64,000 nt of DNA from Craspedostauros australis (taxonomy: Eukaryota; Bacillariophyta; Bacillariophyceae; Mastogloiales; Achnanthaceae): positions 310,001 to 374,000 of the forward strand of contig JAMXDE010000040.1 of NCBI GenBank assembly GCA_026770025.1, written 5' to 3'. Positions 42,801 to 52,346 of the stretch are shown piece after piece. The number at the start of each line of letters is the position of its first letter. The first letter of the stretch is position 1. A program made the translations under genes and the position numbers. The notes under the pieces are model-generated. The model did no database searches and was not told the DNA's origin. It worked only from the letters and a program-made list of their open reading frames with translations.

Positions 42801-45305
42801 GAGCACAAGGGTGACGAACTGACGTTCTGGGTACTAGATGATGCAACGCAACGGCTGTTGCCACGCTCGAGCATCCGACGTGTGTCTGATGACGCGCGAA
42901 ACCTACGGGCAGACTACCCCCTGCTTGATTCTGGGGAGGATGGTAACGTGGGTGACGAAGCTAGCGAAACCGAAAATCCAGAAGATTTCGACAGTGGCAG
43001 CACACCTAAAGCTAGACAACCCGTTGTGCATGCACTATCTGACCTGGTAGCCACATCACATGGAGAATCAGATCCAGGTGTAGTCAAAGTCCCCAAGTTC
43101 AGTCCTGATGAGCTGCTCGGATTGACCTTCCTCCATCAACAGGATGGCCTCAAGTGGAGAGCTCGCGTGATCCGCAAGATCAAGGACGGTGACGCAGCCA
43201 ACCATGATAACATCAAGATGCTCATCGCATACGGCGACGACGACACTGAAGAGCTCATCGCGTACACGGATCTGGCAGACATCATCGAGCAACAACACGA
43301 ACAGGAGATCGGCGACGGGGAGATGTGCGTTTTCAAAGCCATCACCGGTCATGAAGGTCCATTCCACTCCAATCACAGCAAGTACAATGGCTCCTCCTAC
43401 AACGTAAAGGTACAATGGGAGGATGGCAGTGTGACCATGGAACCACTGGATGTGATCGCCAAAGACGACCCTGTATCCTGTGCAAAGTATGCCGCAGATA
43501 ACAACCTACTCGGTCTGCCTGGCTGGAAGCGATTCCGTAAACTAGCAAAGAGAAAGAAGAAACTCAACCGTCTCATCAATGCTGGTAAACGCAAAACACG
43601 TGCACAAGGTCCTATCTTCAAGTTTGGTGTTCAGGTTCCACGGAACGGAAAGGAAGCACGCCAGCTTGATGAGAAGAACGGCAACTCCAAGTGGGTAGAT
43701 GCTGAGAGAAAGGAAATGGATCAACTCCACGAGTATGGCACGTTCAAGGATCTCGGCAAGAACGCTCGGAAACCAGACGGATACAAGCAGATCAAGCTCC
43801 TCTGGGTGTACGACGTGAAGCACGACCTTCGGCACAAGGCAAGATGCGTAGCAGGAGGGCACTTAACGGATCCATGCAAGGATATGGCATATGCAGGAGT
43901 AGTCAATCTCAGATCATTCAGGATTGCACTGCTTGCAGCAGAACTCAACAACCTCAAACCCATGGTGGGTGATATTGGTAATGCCTATCTAGAAGCCTAC
44001 ACAAAGGAGAAGATCTGTTTCGTAGCTGGTCCTGAGTTCCAAGAGTTTGCTGGTCACATGATGATCATTGTGAAAGCGCTCTACGGACTACGCACGTCTG
44101 GTGCTCGATTCCACGAGTCTCTGGCCGACACACTCCGCGACATGAAGTTCTTTCAGTGCAAAGCTGACCCGGATGTGTGGATGAGGGATGCTGGTAGATG
44201 CTGGGAATACATCTGTGTGTACGTAGATGATCTGATGGCCGTCATGGAAGACCCACAGTCATTCTTCGACGCGCTCATCAACAAATACAAGTATAAGTTG
44301 AAAGGTGTAGGACCAATCAAGTATCACCTCGGCGCAGACTTTGACCGAGACAAAGACGGAACCCTGACTATGAGCCCGCAATCCTACATCAAACGGATGC
44401 TGGCGAATTACGAACAGGTGCATGGGGAGCTTCCACGGACCTACACCAGTCCCATGGAACACAACGATGCCCCAGAGCTAGACACATCACGCGAGTTAAA
44501 TCCAATAGAAACCCGACAATTCCAATCACTCATCGGCGCCCTTCAATGGTGCATCACGTTGGGACGGTTTGATATTGCTGCAGCTGTGATGACTTTGTCT
44601 AGATTCAGAGCTCAACCCAGGATTGGTCACATGGACCGCGCTAAACGTGTGTATGGATACCTCCGAAAGCGTTCTGATGCCGCCATCAGGTTCAGAACAG
44701 GAATTCCAGATCACGAGCGCTACTTTGAGATCCCTGACCATGAATGGATGTACTCTGTGTATGGTGACGACGAAGAGGAAACCGCGGACGACGATCCAAC
44801 ACCCAAGGGCAAGGCAGTTCGTATGACGACGTTTGTAGATGCCAATCTCATGCACTGCAAGGTGACAGGCAAATCTGCAACTGGCGTCCTCCACCTGCTC
44901 AACCAGACACCCATCGAATGGTTCAGCAAGCGCCAGACCACAGTCGAGACTGCAACCTATGGATCGGAATTCGTCGCGGCAAGGCAAGCAACTGAGCAAG
45001 TGATTGCGATGCGCCTCACTCTTCGTGCAATGGGAATTCCACTGGACGGACCTACCTGGATGTTCGGAGACAACCAGAGCGTGATCACATCCTCCACCAT
45101 CCCAAACAGTGTGTTGTCCAAACGACACAACGCATTGGCGTACCACCGCGTGCGTGCCGCAGTAGCTGCGAAGATCCTGCATTTCTGCAAGATAGACGGA
45201 ACGGAAAATGTAGCCGACGTCATGACCAAATTCCTTCCATGGGCGAAGTACTGGCCGTTAGTGAGGCCGCTTCTATTCTGGAAAGGAGAGACAATGGCTG
45301 GATGA
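39846..45305 (+). CDS. Inner element Gag-Pol polyprotein (Ty1/copia, CoDi-like)
   Basis: The polyprotein has 1819 residues in copia order. Gag (about 1-480) has a basic linker with EEFQKLTDKQRSDFLQARR instead of a CCHC zinc knuckle, as in algal CoDi-type Gags. The protease motif is LVDGGANGGLVGDDM (about 533). The integrase core lies around 780-930 (DVVSMDTLFSD, LMSDNATAQ, HQHQNPVERRIQD). The reverse transcriptase has KPMVGDIGNAYLEA, ALYGLRTSGARFHE and YVDDL (about 1370-1470). RNase H has TYGSEFVAARQATEQ (about 1705). The fusion of protease, integrase, RT and RNase H in this order defines copia rather than gypsy. One uninterrupted frame: it looks whole. Confidence 0.95.
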   Translation: MPDPIPINDTILAHVLSVLGYDNSSTEWLILHTEEIRTIMDFASLQREDMLDMDVTIPVPDPQPDHVAQLPKVAIRKFINAIGWFSVQPNPTVETWRELNQASYMEYVARTFTPSPASSTAMPDAATSAFPFEPTKTESTEKTGRDLAADFNRSIKRNISDYPKLSDDKYFTTFHRRLRATAAAHGISNVLDTDYVPSDEQAELFKVQSTFLFNVFVSNLQTTKSRKCVTPYESICDGQAVYCMLVREYTTGATAVNTIRRIRDDIIKFKLDKQWRKTREQFLDLWQHKVHELEALRDDPIDDATKKEWLTNAIEADKALYQSIFQTDYLQTAILAYSPGKTATTMEFDTLVELIRSYAVQLDGHDANKPKPPRQVNNTDQRKQRGKDKDDGPNLWKPNKDYSKETRERLPREEFQKLTDKQRSDFLQARRAKSGRGKKDKPRRSANNTNRSGSTSNQNDQQDTQTNDKGSNNNESSSTAGTAINRMLSSAMSSASGSPPTTLVIDGRTYTLSHTNVSYKFNNANVTVQGALVDGGANGGLVGDDMLVMESTSNRADVSGIGDAEIKDLALVTATAVIQTTSGPVIGWFHQYANYGKGRTIHSANQLAAFGLDVNERPKNLPGGRQTIVTPDGFIIPLTVRQGLAYMDMHKPTQAELDDLPHVFFTSDQEWDPSVLDGEADLDNIPATERGEDDNIDITISKCVQYVQSAATLGDGEKATKAGPRNIVGKAPNFHALRPYFGWIPADRVRDTLACTTQWYRMSERYPMRKHYKSRFPAANVDRLHDVVSMDTLFSDTPAHHDGVPGHGGCTMVQVFVGSNTRLTAAYPLASESHVPHVVQDFIREHGAMDVLMSDNATAQIGGKMKDILRQYCIADHQSEPHHQHQNPVERRIQDIKRTANGIMDRTGTPARFWLICTLYVVGLFNHLSQSTAGHITPVQAATGQRPDVSKYLNFHWWEPVYYKVGNAAFPGTTQERRGRWAGPCEHKGDELTFWVLDDATQRLLPRSSIRRVSDDARNLRADYPLLDSGEDGNVGDEASETENPEDFDSGSTPKARQPVVHALSDLVATSHGESDPGVVKVPKFSPDELLGLTFLHQQDGLKWRARVIRKIKDGDAANHDNIKMLIAYGDDDTEELIAYTDLADIIEQQHEQEIGDGEMCVFKAITGHEGPFHSNHSKYNGSSYNVKVQWEDGSVTMEPLDVIAKDDPVSCAKYAADNNLLGLPGWKRFRKLAKRKKKLNRLINAGKRKTRAQGPIFKFGVQVPRNGKEARQLDEKNGNSKWVDAERKEMDQLHEYGTFKDLGKNARKPDGYKQIKLLWVYDVKHDLRHKARCVAGGHLTDPCKDMAYAGVVNLRSFRIALLAAELNNLKPMVGDIGNAYLEAYTKEKICFVAGPEFQEFAGHMMIIVKALYGLRTSGARFHESLADTLRDMKFFQCKADPDVWMRDAGRCWEYICVYVDDLMAVMEDPQSFFDALINKYKYKLKGVGPIKYHLGADFDRDKDGTLTMSPQSYIKRMLANYEQVHGELPRTYTSPMEHNDAPELDTSRELNPIETRQFQSLIGALQWCITLGRFDIAAAVMTLSRFRAQPRIGHMDRAKRVYGYLRKRSDAAIRFRTGIPDHERYFEIPDHEWMYSVYGDDEEETADDDPTPKGKAVRMTTFVDANLMHCKVTGKSATGVLHLLNQTPIEWFSKRQTTVETATYGSEFVAARQATEQVIAMRLTLRAMGIPLDGPTWMFGDNQSVITSSTIPNSVLSKRHNALAYHRVRAAVAAKILHFCKIDGTENVADVMTKFLPWAKYWPLVRPLLFWKGETMAG

Positions 45306-45330
45306 ACAAGACCTCTCGACTATAGGGGAG

Positions 45331-46048
45331 TGTCAACATCTAGATCGAAATTTAGGCTAACATCACACATGATTGGAACGTGATTCGACTCGATTGATAG
45401 TATAGTCGAATGAGTCTTGATGATGCGAATGGTGTTCGGGTTCTATTGTCATCAGATGTGACGTAGGCACTGACATCAGAGAATGACGTCAGAGGATCGT
45501 CGCTGAGATCCGAGGAATCAAGAATAAGTGATAGTCATGGTATGCTGACTTGTCTAGTGACGCCAGGTGCATCAGTGAGCACGTGGTAACAACAATTAGG
45601 AAATAGTCCTGTGATGTCAGAGATGATGCAGGCAATCTACTGACGTCGACGGTTGGGATATATGAGTCCTATGGGATTCTAAGACCAGCCAAGACCAGGC
45701 AAGATTAGACAAGATCAGACAGAGATGTAGAAAGACCCAAAGGCGAGAATAACACGAGATATCGTGTAGATCGACATGCCATCTTGGGCAATGTTTTAGA
45801 AAAGACTGCGAGAGAAACCACGAGGTAATCGAGCAGCACGTTAGCAACCGTGCAATAGGCACCATCTTTAGAAATAGGAGATCATCATCTCATAATTCAA
45901 ACTCAATCATCAATTGACACACCAACTAATAGCAACAACAACAACACCAAACACACCGACTCCACCTCTTGGCTTGATCACCCTGGCGGCGTAGTAAGTG
46001 CAGTGTTTGGTGCTCCCCTCTTGTCCTGTGTGTAAGTGCTGATTATCA
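45331..46048 (+). repeat. Inner element 3' LTR
   Basis: 718 bp, the same length as the 5' LTR and with very few differences by eye, which points to a recent insertion. It repeats the TGACGTCA site (45484-45491). Confidence 0.95.
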
Positions 46049-46517
46049 GTTCCTCCCTCCGGTCATCTCGATGGTTGCCTTTTTGGATGTTTGGAACTTA
46101 TCGTCCGGATCGTGGTCTTGGGTGAATAGGGGTCGCCTCTGTTTCGCTTTCTCACATTAGGTTCTCAGGGACGCGTCGACTTGTTCAGATATATTGGTTG
46201 TCGCGCTCACTCGATTCACTCGTGGGCTGGTGTGTTGCTGTCCTCATAGATCTCTCCGTTCCCGACCGTTATCGGGACATGGCCGAGTAGGCCACTGGAT
46301 GAGGGTGCTTGGATGTCGCATAAGACAGGTAAGGCCATTGGGCTGTCCGAGTGCAACTGGTCGATTGCTGGGTTGCGGTTTGTCTGGGAGATGCTATTGG
46401 GGGTTGCGGCAATCATGGGTATCTTTGCACTTAATACCATTCCGATTCTAGTCAGTCCTAATGGGAGCTGCGGTAGAACAGGGTATCTTTGCAAAGTCGT
46501 ACCCCCGATTCCTGACA
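46049..46517 (-). repeat. Outer element 3' LTR, proximal part
   Basis: Begins with the duplicated GTTCC and matches 52656-53124. In element orientation it starts TGTCAGG directly after a purine-rich tract (GGAAGGG, 46518-46524 on the minus strand). Confidence 0.95.
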
Positions 46518-46613
46518 CCCTTCCATTGTCGCACCACCATACTCACTTACACTCACAAATCATCTCTCGTTACACTCCCTTGTCTCGCTCTCGCACTCAT
46601 CTCTTCTGTCCCA

Positions 46614-49600
46614 TTAATCCATGGTCGATCTCAATTGAATGATACTCCCTTTGTGTCTATCGTAGATCTCCTTCTTTGTGTTCTTGGTGAAGCCGTCTGC
46701 GATGTTGTCCTCTGAGCGTACAAATTGAATCCGTGCCTCTCCGTTGTCTATCAGCTCCCGGGTGAAATGATGTCGTATATCGATGTGTCTCGTTCGTGCT
46801 GATGTAGACGGATTGGAGGCAATGAAGATAGCCCCCACATTGCCCACATACACATCCACTGGTTTGGTCATCGTCAAGCCGATGTCCTCCATCAGTTGCG
46901 TGAGGAAGCGAATCTCCTTTCCTGCTTCTGATAGGGCGACGTATTCCGCCTCTGTTGAGCTGAGAGTTACACTTTGTTGTGCCTTCGATCTCCATACGAT
47001 GGGCACCCCTTGCAATAGGACGAGATGTCCCCCGACACTGATCCGGTTATCCTTGTCTCCCGCAAACTCACTGTCTGCGTAGATCTCGATTTTCCATGCG
47101 TCGTTCTCCAGTGGGGTTGGTTGCATCCGTAGCCCGTAGTCCCTCGTATCTGATACGAACTTCATTATTCGCAGCATCTCCTTGTATGCAGCAGCTGATG
47201 GTCCGTCCAATACTTTGGTAAGCTCACGCACCGCATTCGCAATGTCGGGTCGCGAGTGCTTCACCAAGTATAGCAGCATACCTACTCCGCTTCGGTATCT
47301 GCTGTGTCGGTCACTGTCCACTTTGGGTAGGTCGCTGTTTCTCTGGATACCCTGTCCTGGTGTTCCTGGAGTTCCGTATCGTTGTAGAGTCAGCACATCA
47401 TCCTTGAATGTATCGATGATATTCTTGATGATGTGTGGTTGGTTCACCCAGCAGTTCGACTGTTCGTTGTTGAAGATGATCTTGCAGCTGAGGTAGTCTT
47501 CGAGGTCGTTTTCCACCTTGATTCCGAATTGCTCAGCTTTGATGTCGATCGTCAGTTGCTTCAATTCCTCCTTCTCTCCGATGCATAGGCAGTCGTCGAC
47601 GTAGGTGCCTATCAGCAGCAGTTTCCCTTCCTGATTCCGAATCAGAAGGCATGGGTCCACTTTGCTCTGTCGAAATCCCAGTTTGAGTAGAATGTCGACC
47701 AGCTTTTTGTTCCATTGTCTGGCGCTCTGCACTAATCCGTAGATGGTCTTCTTGAGCAGCAAGCATTCGTCGGCCTCATGCCTCATGCCCTTTGGGCATT
47801 GCATGTAGATCTCTTCATCGAGTTCTCCATGCAAGAATGCTGTCTCGAAGTCGATGATTATACTATCCATGTGCAGCAGCATCTTCATAGTGAGCATGAT
47901 GCGGTAGGTTGCATCATGAATCACTGGTGCGTGGTGTGCTGAGAAGTCCACTCCCGCGATCTGTGAGTAGCCGCAGGCGACGAGTCTGGCCCGGAAGACT
48001 CCGTTCCTCTTCTCCTTGAATACCCATTTGGTCTTCACGCATCGCCGATCTCTCGGCATTCGGTTCCTCTTGATCTTCTCCCATACTCCTCTTCTGGTCA
48101 TATCATTGAACTCCTTGTTGATGGCTTCTCTCCACTTCTTTCTCTTCTCGGGATCTGCATGGTCCCAGCATTCTTCGAAAGTGGTAGGGTCTAGCATCAT
48201 AGCTACGCTTGCTTGCTCGGGTCTGGCTCGATCATTCGTTACTTGGCTCGCAGCGATGAAGTCAACCAGTCTCATCTTTCCGTGAGTGGTATCAATCATC
48301 ATGCCTGCGACGTCTCTGTTGAACATCGACCCGTCTGTGTGGAAGCTGGTTCCCCCTGTCGTTGTTGGTTCGACTTCTATCTCTTGAGCAGTCTCTTGCT
48401 TCTCATCGCCAGATTCGGAGGTCTCACTGGATCCGTAATCTCTATCCTCCTTTGGAACGGGCGAGTTATTGTACCCCGCGAGATCTCTGACCATCCTTGG
48501 TACGTACGCAACAGGTGTTGCGACTGGAGTTGAGGGCGGTTCTTTTTCTACCGTTCTTTCCTCACTCCTTTCATCCTCGTCCCTTCCGGATTCATCCCCG
48601 ACGTCATCGTCTGGTTCCTGATCCTCTTGGACGGGTAGCAGGTCGTCCTGTTCTACCGCAGCATCTTCTGAATCTCCCTGTTCTCTCGTTCTGCTGCGAT
48701 CGTCATCGTCATCGGTCTCTATGTCACTCATACTGTCCGATTGACGAAGCCAAGTCACTCCTCTCTCTGGAGACGAGTCTCTTGATGAGGAGTCGTCGTC
48801 TGCGTTCATCACTCTGGATCTGCTGGTATCCTTAATACCTTTGAACTCTCCATATGACTTATTCAACCATGTCACGTCTCGAGTCATCAGGATTCTCGAG
48901 GTAGCAAGGTTCATCATGCGGTACACTCCTTTTGCGTGCGACTCTCCGTATCCCACAAACATGGCAGGTTTGGAGCGGTCGTCTAGCTTGGCCTTGATAG
49001 TCTGTCCACCGATGTGTACCATCCCCATCTCACCGAACACACGCAGGTCATTTGCATACTTCGGGATTTTTCCGTTTAACAGTATACACGCTGGCTCCCT
49101 TGACTTCGTGCCAATGATGTTCTCCAGCTGCGTTGCCGTGTGAGCAGCCTCTGCCCACAGCTTCCCTCGCGTTGTTTTTGGTAGATGGGTTTGGTTAAGC
49201 ATGGCGCGTACTTTGCCGTAGAGTGTCGCGAATTTTCTTTCGACGCGACCGTTCTGTTGGGGAGTCGATGCCGCAGTGTACTCGAAGGTTGGGGCGAATC
49301 CCTTGTTAAGTAAGAGTTTCTCTGTAGAACGATTCTCTCCTGCGTTGTCACATCTGACATTTTGAACCGTTACTCGCTGATTCGCCTGGAGCCATTGGAA
49401 CAACAAAAGCATCTTCGACCCCACGTCGCTTTTCTCTGTGATGAAGTAACTCCAGCAGTAGTCACTGTAATCGTCGATCACAAGAAGCCAGTATTTGCCC
49501 CTTCCCAGGCTGTGTGTCTGAACGCTTGATGTGTCCATGAACAATCGATCCCCGACTCCTTTCGTTCGTTGTTGAGTCGCTTTCGACATCGGTCTCTGTC

Positions 49601-52265
49601 GCGATTTCCCAATCGCACAGTCAACACACACGTTCAGTTTTCCTGTCACGTTCCAGCCGTACCTCCCTGCTGTTCGAGAGATGGTGTACGCGTCAACGTG
49701 GCCTAACTTTTTATGGATTGTGTTGATGTCGACAGGTGCGTCGGTTGACACGCCAATATGAGCTTGGTCGTCCGCCTTGGTGTTGCTCACCATGGTCACT
49801 CCGCAAACGAACCCGCTATGGGTCGCCATGATGCGGTCAAAGGTGATGCGGGCCTTGCCTTTCTTCAGGGTCATGATGACGCCGAGGTTACTGATGTTGA
49901 ATCCGCTTTCGAGAGCCTTGTTGATGCTCAGTAGGTTAACCCACAACTTGGGCACGTACTTCACCGACTTGAGCACCACGTTGTATCTCCTTCCGTTCCT
50001 TTGCGTGACCGTCATGCGCTTGTCGCCCACCTTGGTCACCTTGAGGAAGCGTCCGCTCCCGATCTTCACATTCTGATCGGAGACGCGAATGTTGGTCATA
50101 CCTTCGTCGCTGTTGGTGAGATGGCACGATGCGCCCGAATCGCCCAACCAGGTATTGGTCTCGTAGTTGTCCGGTGCGACGGAGGAGCGCCTTGCGCTGA
50201 CGTTGTCGGTGTTCCTGACCACCATTGCCACTTCGTGTTGCTCTTCGCGTTCGGAGTAGATTGGAAGCACCCAGTGCTCTGGCTTTGGGAGTCTGACTCC
50301 GCTGTCACTTTGGTGATGGGTCCAACTGATGGAGTTCGCGGCATGGTGAGTCATGCTTGAAATCAGATCGCTGGGGAAGGGTTGGAAGTGACGAGATTCC
50401 AAGCTGTTGTTGATGTTGCACGGGTTGCGACATACACACAATGTGCTGATCATCCCGATCTCTTGTAGCTTGAAGTACACCGTGCGCGGCTCGATCTGTA
50501 GCTCGCGGTCCTGAGTGTGCGTGGCTACAGCGTCATAGCACAATAGGGCGAGTTCGTTTCGCACCTCATTGGCTCGGAGCACGTTGCTCAACGATGCTCG
50601 CACAGCGTTGCGGAGTGAGCCAGCTCTTTCGAGTCTGGTGCGTCGTTCTGCGCGCTCTTCATCGTTGGTTGGCACATGGCCACTCGGCTCATTGTGGAGC
50701 TGGATGAAGAAAGGAACTTGGGGACATTCTACGCACCATGCGTAGAGTGGTCCTCGCTTGAGGCACAGAGGGCACCAGGCCGTGTTGGTGGTAAGCCCTG
50801 TCGAGTTCCCGATCATGCGGTCCACACGAGAGAGCTCTGGGGCGAAGTTGAAGATAGGGCGACGTGCCACTTCTCCTCGGTTGGCATCCCCCATGTCGTC
50901 ATCCACGTCCTCGGTGTCGGTGGCCCCTTCGTTGGTGAGGCTTGCGTCGTAGTAGGACTCTTGTCCTTGGTTGGAGTTGCTCATCTTGTTGTTGACGTTG
51001 TGTGGTCTCAAAGAAAGAATGGGAGATGTGTCAGTCTGTTCGATGATGGCTGCAAAGGCGACGTCCTCCATTACCTTGGAGTCAGCTTGGTAGTTGCGGT
51101 TGTTGTCGCGTGTTTTCGCCTCGCCTGTGTTCACAGACAAGTTGGTCACATTTTCCAATTCGTTCGTGTTTCCCAAGGTGGGCACACAAATTAGCTCGTC
51201 TGTCATTACAAGAGCCACGTCGTTATTTCCTTCCATCCCATCAGTCGCCACATTGGCCGAGTCTGCCTCCTTCATGGCTGCCTTCAGCTTGAAGCACTGT
51301 AGGATCTTTTGTCCCTTCTTACCGCAGTACTTACACTCCCCATTGAACCTGGGTTTGCTGTTGTTGTCTCCTTGGCCACTCTTCTTGTTCTTGCCGTTGC
51401 CTTTCTTGGGGGCGGAGCGACAGTCTGCCTTCTTGTGACCGTAGGCGCCACAGTTGCGGCAGTGACCTTTGAAACCTCCCACTGCAGCGAATGCAGTCTC
51501 TTCCTGGTTGCTGTTGCTCTCACGTCTGTTGCCGCCAAGCTTGAGATGTCGGCCGTCGTAGGTGGCACTGACAGACTCGCGGATGTCTTCGAGGGTCATG
51601 GTGTCTTCCATACCGTCGAACTTGAGCTCCAAGAGTTTGACGTCCGTCTCGTATTCCCTTCCGAGGGCGTTGAGTACGAGCATGTGGTACTGTTGCATAT
51701 CCATCTTGATGCCAGTACTAACGAGGCGATTACGCAGCACTTCCATCTCAGTTAGGAACGTGTCTGGGTGCTCACCTTTCTTCAACCGCATCCCGTTGAG
51801 TTGAGCCAACAACTTTGCCTTGATAGGCGCGGTACGTTGCTCGTAGATGCGTTCAAGGGCCTTCCACGCCTTGCGTGGGTCTCCACTCTTTGTGGGCCCG
51901 CCCTTGGTTCCCACCACAGCCATGAAGGCAACATTGCCTTCCGTAGTTTCATGGTTGATCGCCATGGTCAGTTCTTCAAACGCGCACTTAGCCAGCCCAT
52001 TCTTGTATACTTCCTTCTCCTCAGCAGTCATCGAGGCTATCTTCTTCGCGATAGACTCACCCTCTTCGATCTTCACATCGGAAACGAGGGCGCTGGGGCT
52101 GAAGGGAGCTGGCTTCACCTCCACCTTGTCTAGATCCATGAGATACAAGTCCTCAAGGCCCCTGCCCGCGGCGCGAGCTAGGAACTTGATGCTCCAACCT
52201 GTCCAGCTGGAACGCTTGCCGTCGAAGATGACAACGCGGTCACTCTTGCGGAAATAGGAGCTCAT
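46614..52265 (-). CDS. Outer element Gag-Pol polyprotein (Ty1/copia)
   Basis: The polyprotein has 1883 residues from the ATG at 52265 (MSSYFRKSDRVVIFDG). Gag has two zinc knuckles (CRNCGAYGHKKADC, CKYCGKKGQKILQC; about 275-325). The protease motif is TWLGDSGASCHLTNSD (about 715). A pre-integrase zinc region follows (HKKLGHVDAYT, CVDCAIGK), then the integrase core (DRLFMDTSSVQ, RCDNAGEN, TPQQNGRVERK). The reverse transcriptase (about 1480-1660) has IDFETAFLHGELDEEIYM, KKTIYGLVQSARQWNKKL and TYVDDCL. RNase H has SSTEAEYVALSEAGKE and a typical ADGFTKN ending. It is a conventional copia polyprotein, clearly different in lineage from the inner element. One uninterrupted frame: it looks whole. Confidence 0.95.
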   Translation of the reverse strand: MSSYFRKSDRVVIFDGKRSSWTGWSIKFLARAAGRGLEDLYLMDLDKVEVKPAPFSPSALVSDVKIEEGESIAKKIASMTAEEKEVYKNGLAKCAFEELTMAINHETTEGNVAFMAVVGTKGGPTKSGDPRKAWKALERIYEQRTAPIKAKLLAQLNGMRLKKGEHPDTFLTEMEVLRNRLVSTGIKMDMQQYHMLVLNALGREYETDVKLLELKFDGMEDTMTLEDIRESVSATYDGRHLKLGGNRRESNSNQEETAFAAVGGFKGHCRNCGAYGHKKADCRSAPKKGNGKNKKSGQGDNNSKPRFNGECKYCGKKGQKILQCFKLKAAMKEADSANVATDGMEGNNDVALVMTDELICVPTLGNTNELENVTNLSVNTGEAKTRDNNRNYQADSKVMEDVAFAAIIEQTDTSPILSLRPHNVNNKMSNSNQGQESYYDASLTNEGATDTEDVDDDMGDANRGEVARRPIFNFAPELSRVDRMIGNSTGLTTNTAWCPLCLKRGPLYAWCVECPQVPFFIQLHNEPSGHVPTNDEERAERRTRLERAGSLRNAVRASLSNVLRANEVRNELALLCYDAVATHTQDRELQIEPRTVYFKLQEIGMISTLCVCRNPCNINNSLESRHFQPFPSDLISSMTHHAANSISWTHHQSDSGVRLPKPEHWVLPIYSEREEQHEVAMVVRNTDNVSARRSSVAPDNYETNTWLGDSGASCHLTNSDEGMTNIRVSDQNVKIGSGRFLKVTKVGDKRMTVTQRNGRRYNVVLKSVKYVPKLWVNLLSINKALESGFNISNLGVIMTLKKGKARITFDRIMATHSGFVCGVTMVSNTKADDQAHIGVSTDAPVDINTIHKKLGHVDAYTISRTAGRYGWNVTGKLNVCVDCAIGKSRQRPMSKATQQRTKGVGDRLFMDTSSVQTHSLGRGKYWLLVIDDYSDYCWSYFITEKSDVGSKMLLLFQWLQANQRVTVQNVRCDNAGENRSTEKLLLNKGFAPTFEYTAASTPQQNGRVERKFATLYGKVRAMLNQTHLPKTTRGKLWAEAAHTATQLENIIGTKSREPACILLNGKIPKYANDLRVFGEMGMVHIGGQTIKAKLDDRSKPAMFVGYGESHAKGVYRMMNLATSRILMTRDVTWLNKSYGEFKGIKDTSRSRVMNADDDSSSRDSSPERGVTWLRQSDSMSDIETDDDDDRSRTREQGDSEDAAVEQDDLLPVQEDQEPDDDVGDESGRDEDERSEERTVEKEPPSTPVATPVAYVPRMVRDLAGYNNSPVPKEDRDYGSSETSESGDEKQETAQEIEVEPTTTGGTSFHTDGSMFNRDVAGMMIDTTHGKMRLVDFIAASQVTNDRARPEQASVAMMLDPTTFEECWDHADPEKRKKWREAINKEFNDMTRRGVWEKIKRNRMPRDRRCVKTKWVFKEKRNGVFRARLVACGYSQIAGVDFSAHHAPVIHDATYRIMLTMKMLLHMDSIIIDFETAFLHGELDEEIYMQCPKGMRHEADECLLLKKTIYGLVQSARQWNKKLVDILLKLGFRQSKVDPCLLIRNQEGKLLLIGTYVDDCLCIGEKEELKQLTIDIKAEQFGIKVENDLEDYLSCKIIFNNEQSNCWVNQPHIIKNIIDTFKDDVLTLQRYGTPGTPGQGIQRNSDLPKVDSDRHSRYRSGVGMLLYLVKHSRPDIANAVRELTKVLDGPSAAAYKEMLRIMKFVSDTRDYGLRMQPTPLENDAWKIEIYADSEFAGDKDNRISVGGHLVLLQGVPIVWRSKAQQSVTLSSTEAEYVALSEAGKEIRFLTQLMEDIGLTMTKPVDVYVGNVGAIFIASNPSTSARTRHIDIRHHFTRELIDNGEARIQFVRSEDNIADGFTKNTKKEIYDRHKGSIIQLRSTMD

Positions 52266-52346
52266 GGTGGTGTGGTGGTGGTGATGTTTGTTGCTGTGTT
52301 GGTGGGTGATGGAAACGTTGGATTTCAATCGTAACGTTTCGAAACG

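Larger units (their letters stand above)
37524..46048 (+). mobile_element. Inner Ty1/copia LTR retrotransposon (CoDi-like), inserted in the outer 3' LTR
   Basis: The 8525-bp element has two 718-bp LTRs (37524-38241 and 45331-46048), both TG...CA, that look almost identical. The target-site duplication is GTTCC (37519-37523 and 46049-46053); the uninterrupted site is preserved in the outer 5' LTR near 52660. A 1.6-kb leader precedes one long polyprotein frame (39846-45305). A polypurine tract (AGGGGAG) sits directly before the right LTR. The element looks whole and is younger than the outer one. Confidence 0.96.

Noticed and set aside
46194-46451. 85-codon ORF found twice (also at 52801-53058)
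   Set aside because: It is inside both LTR copies of the outer element, so its repetition only reflects the LTR duplication.
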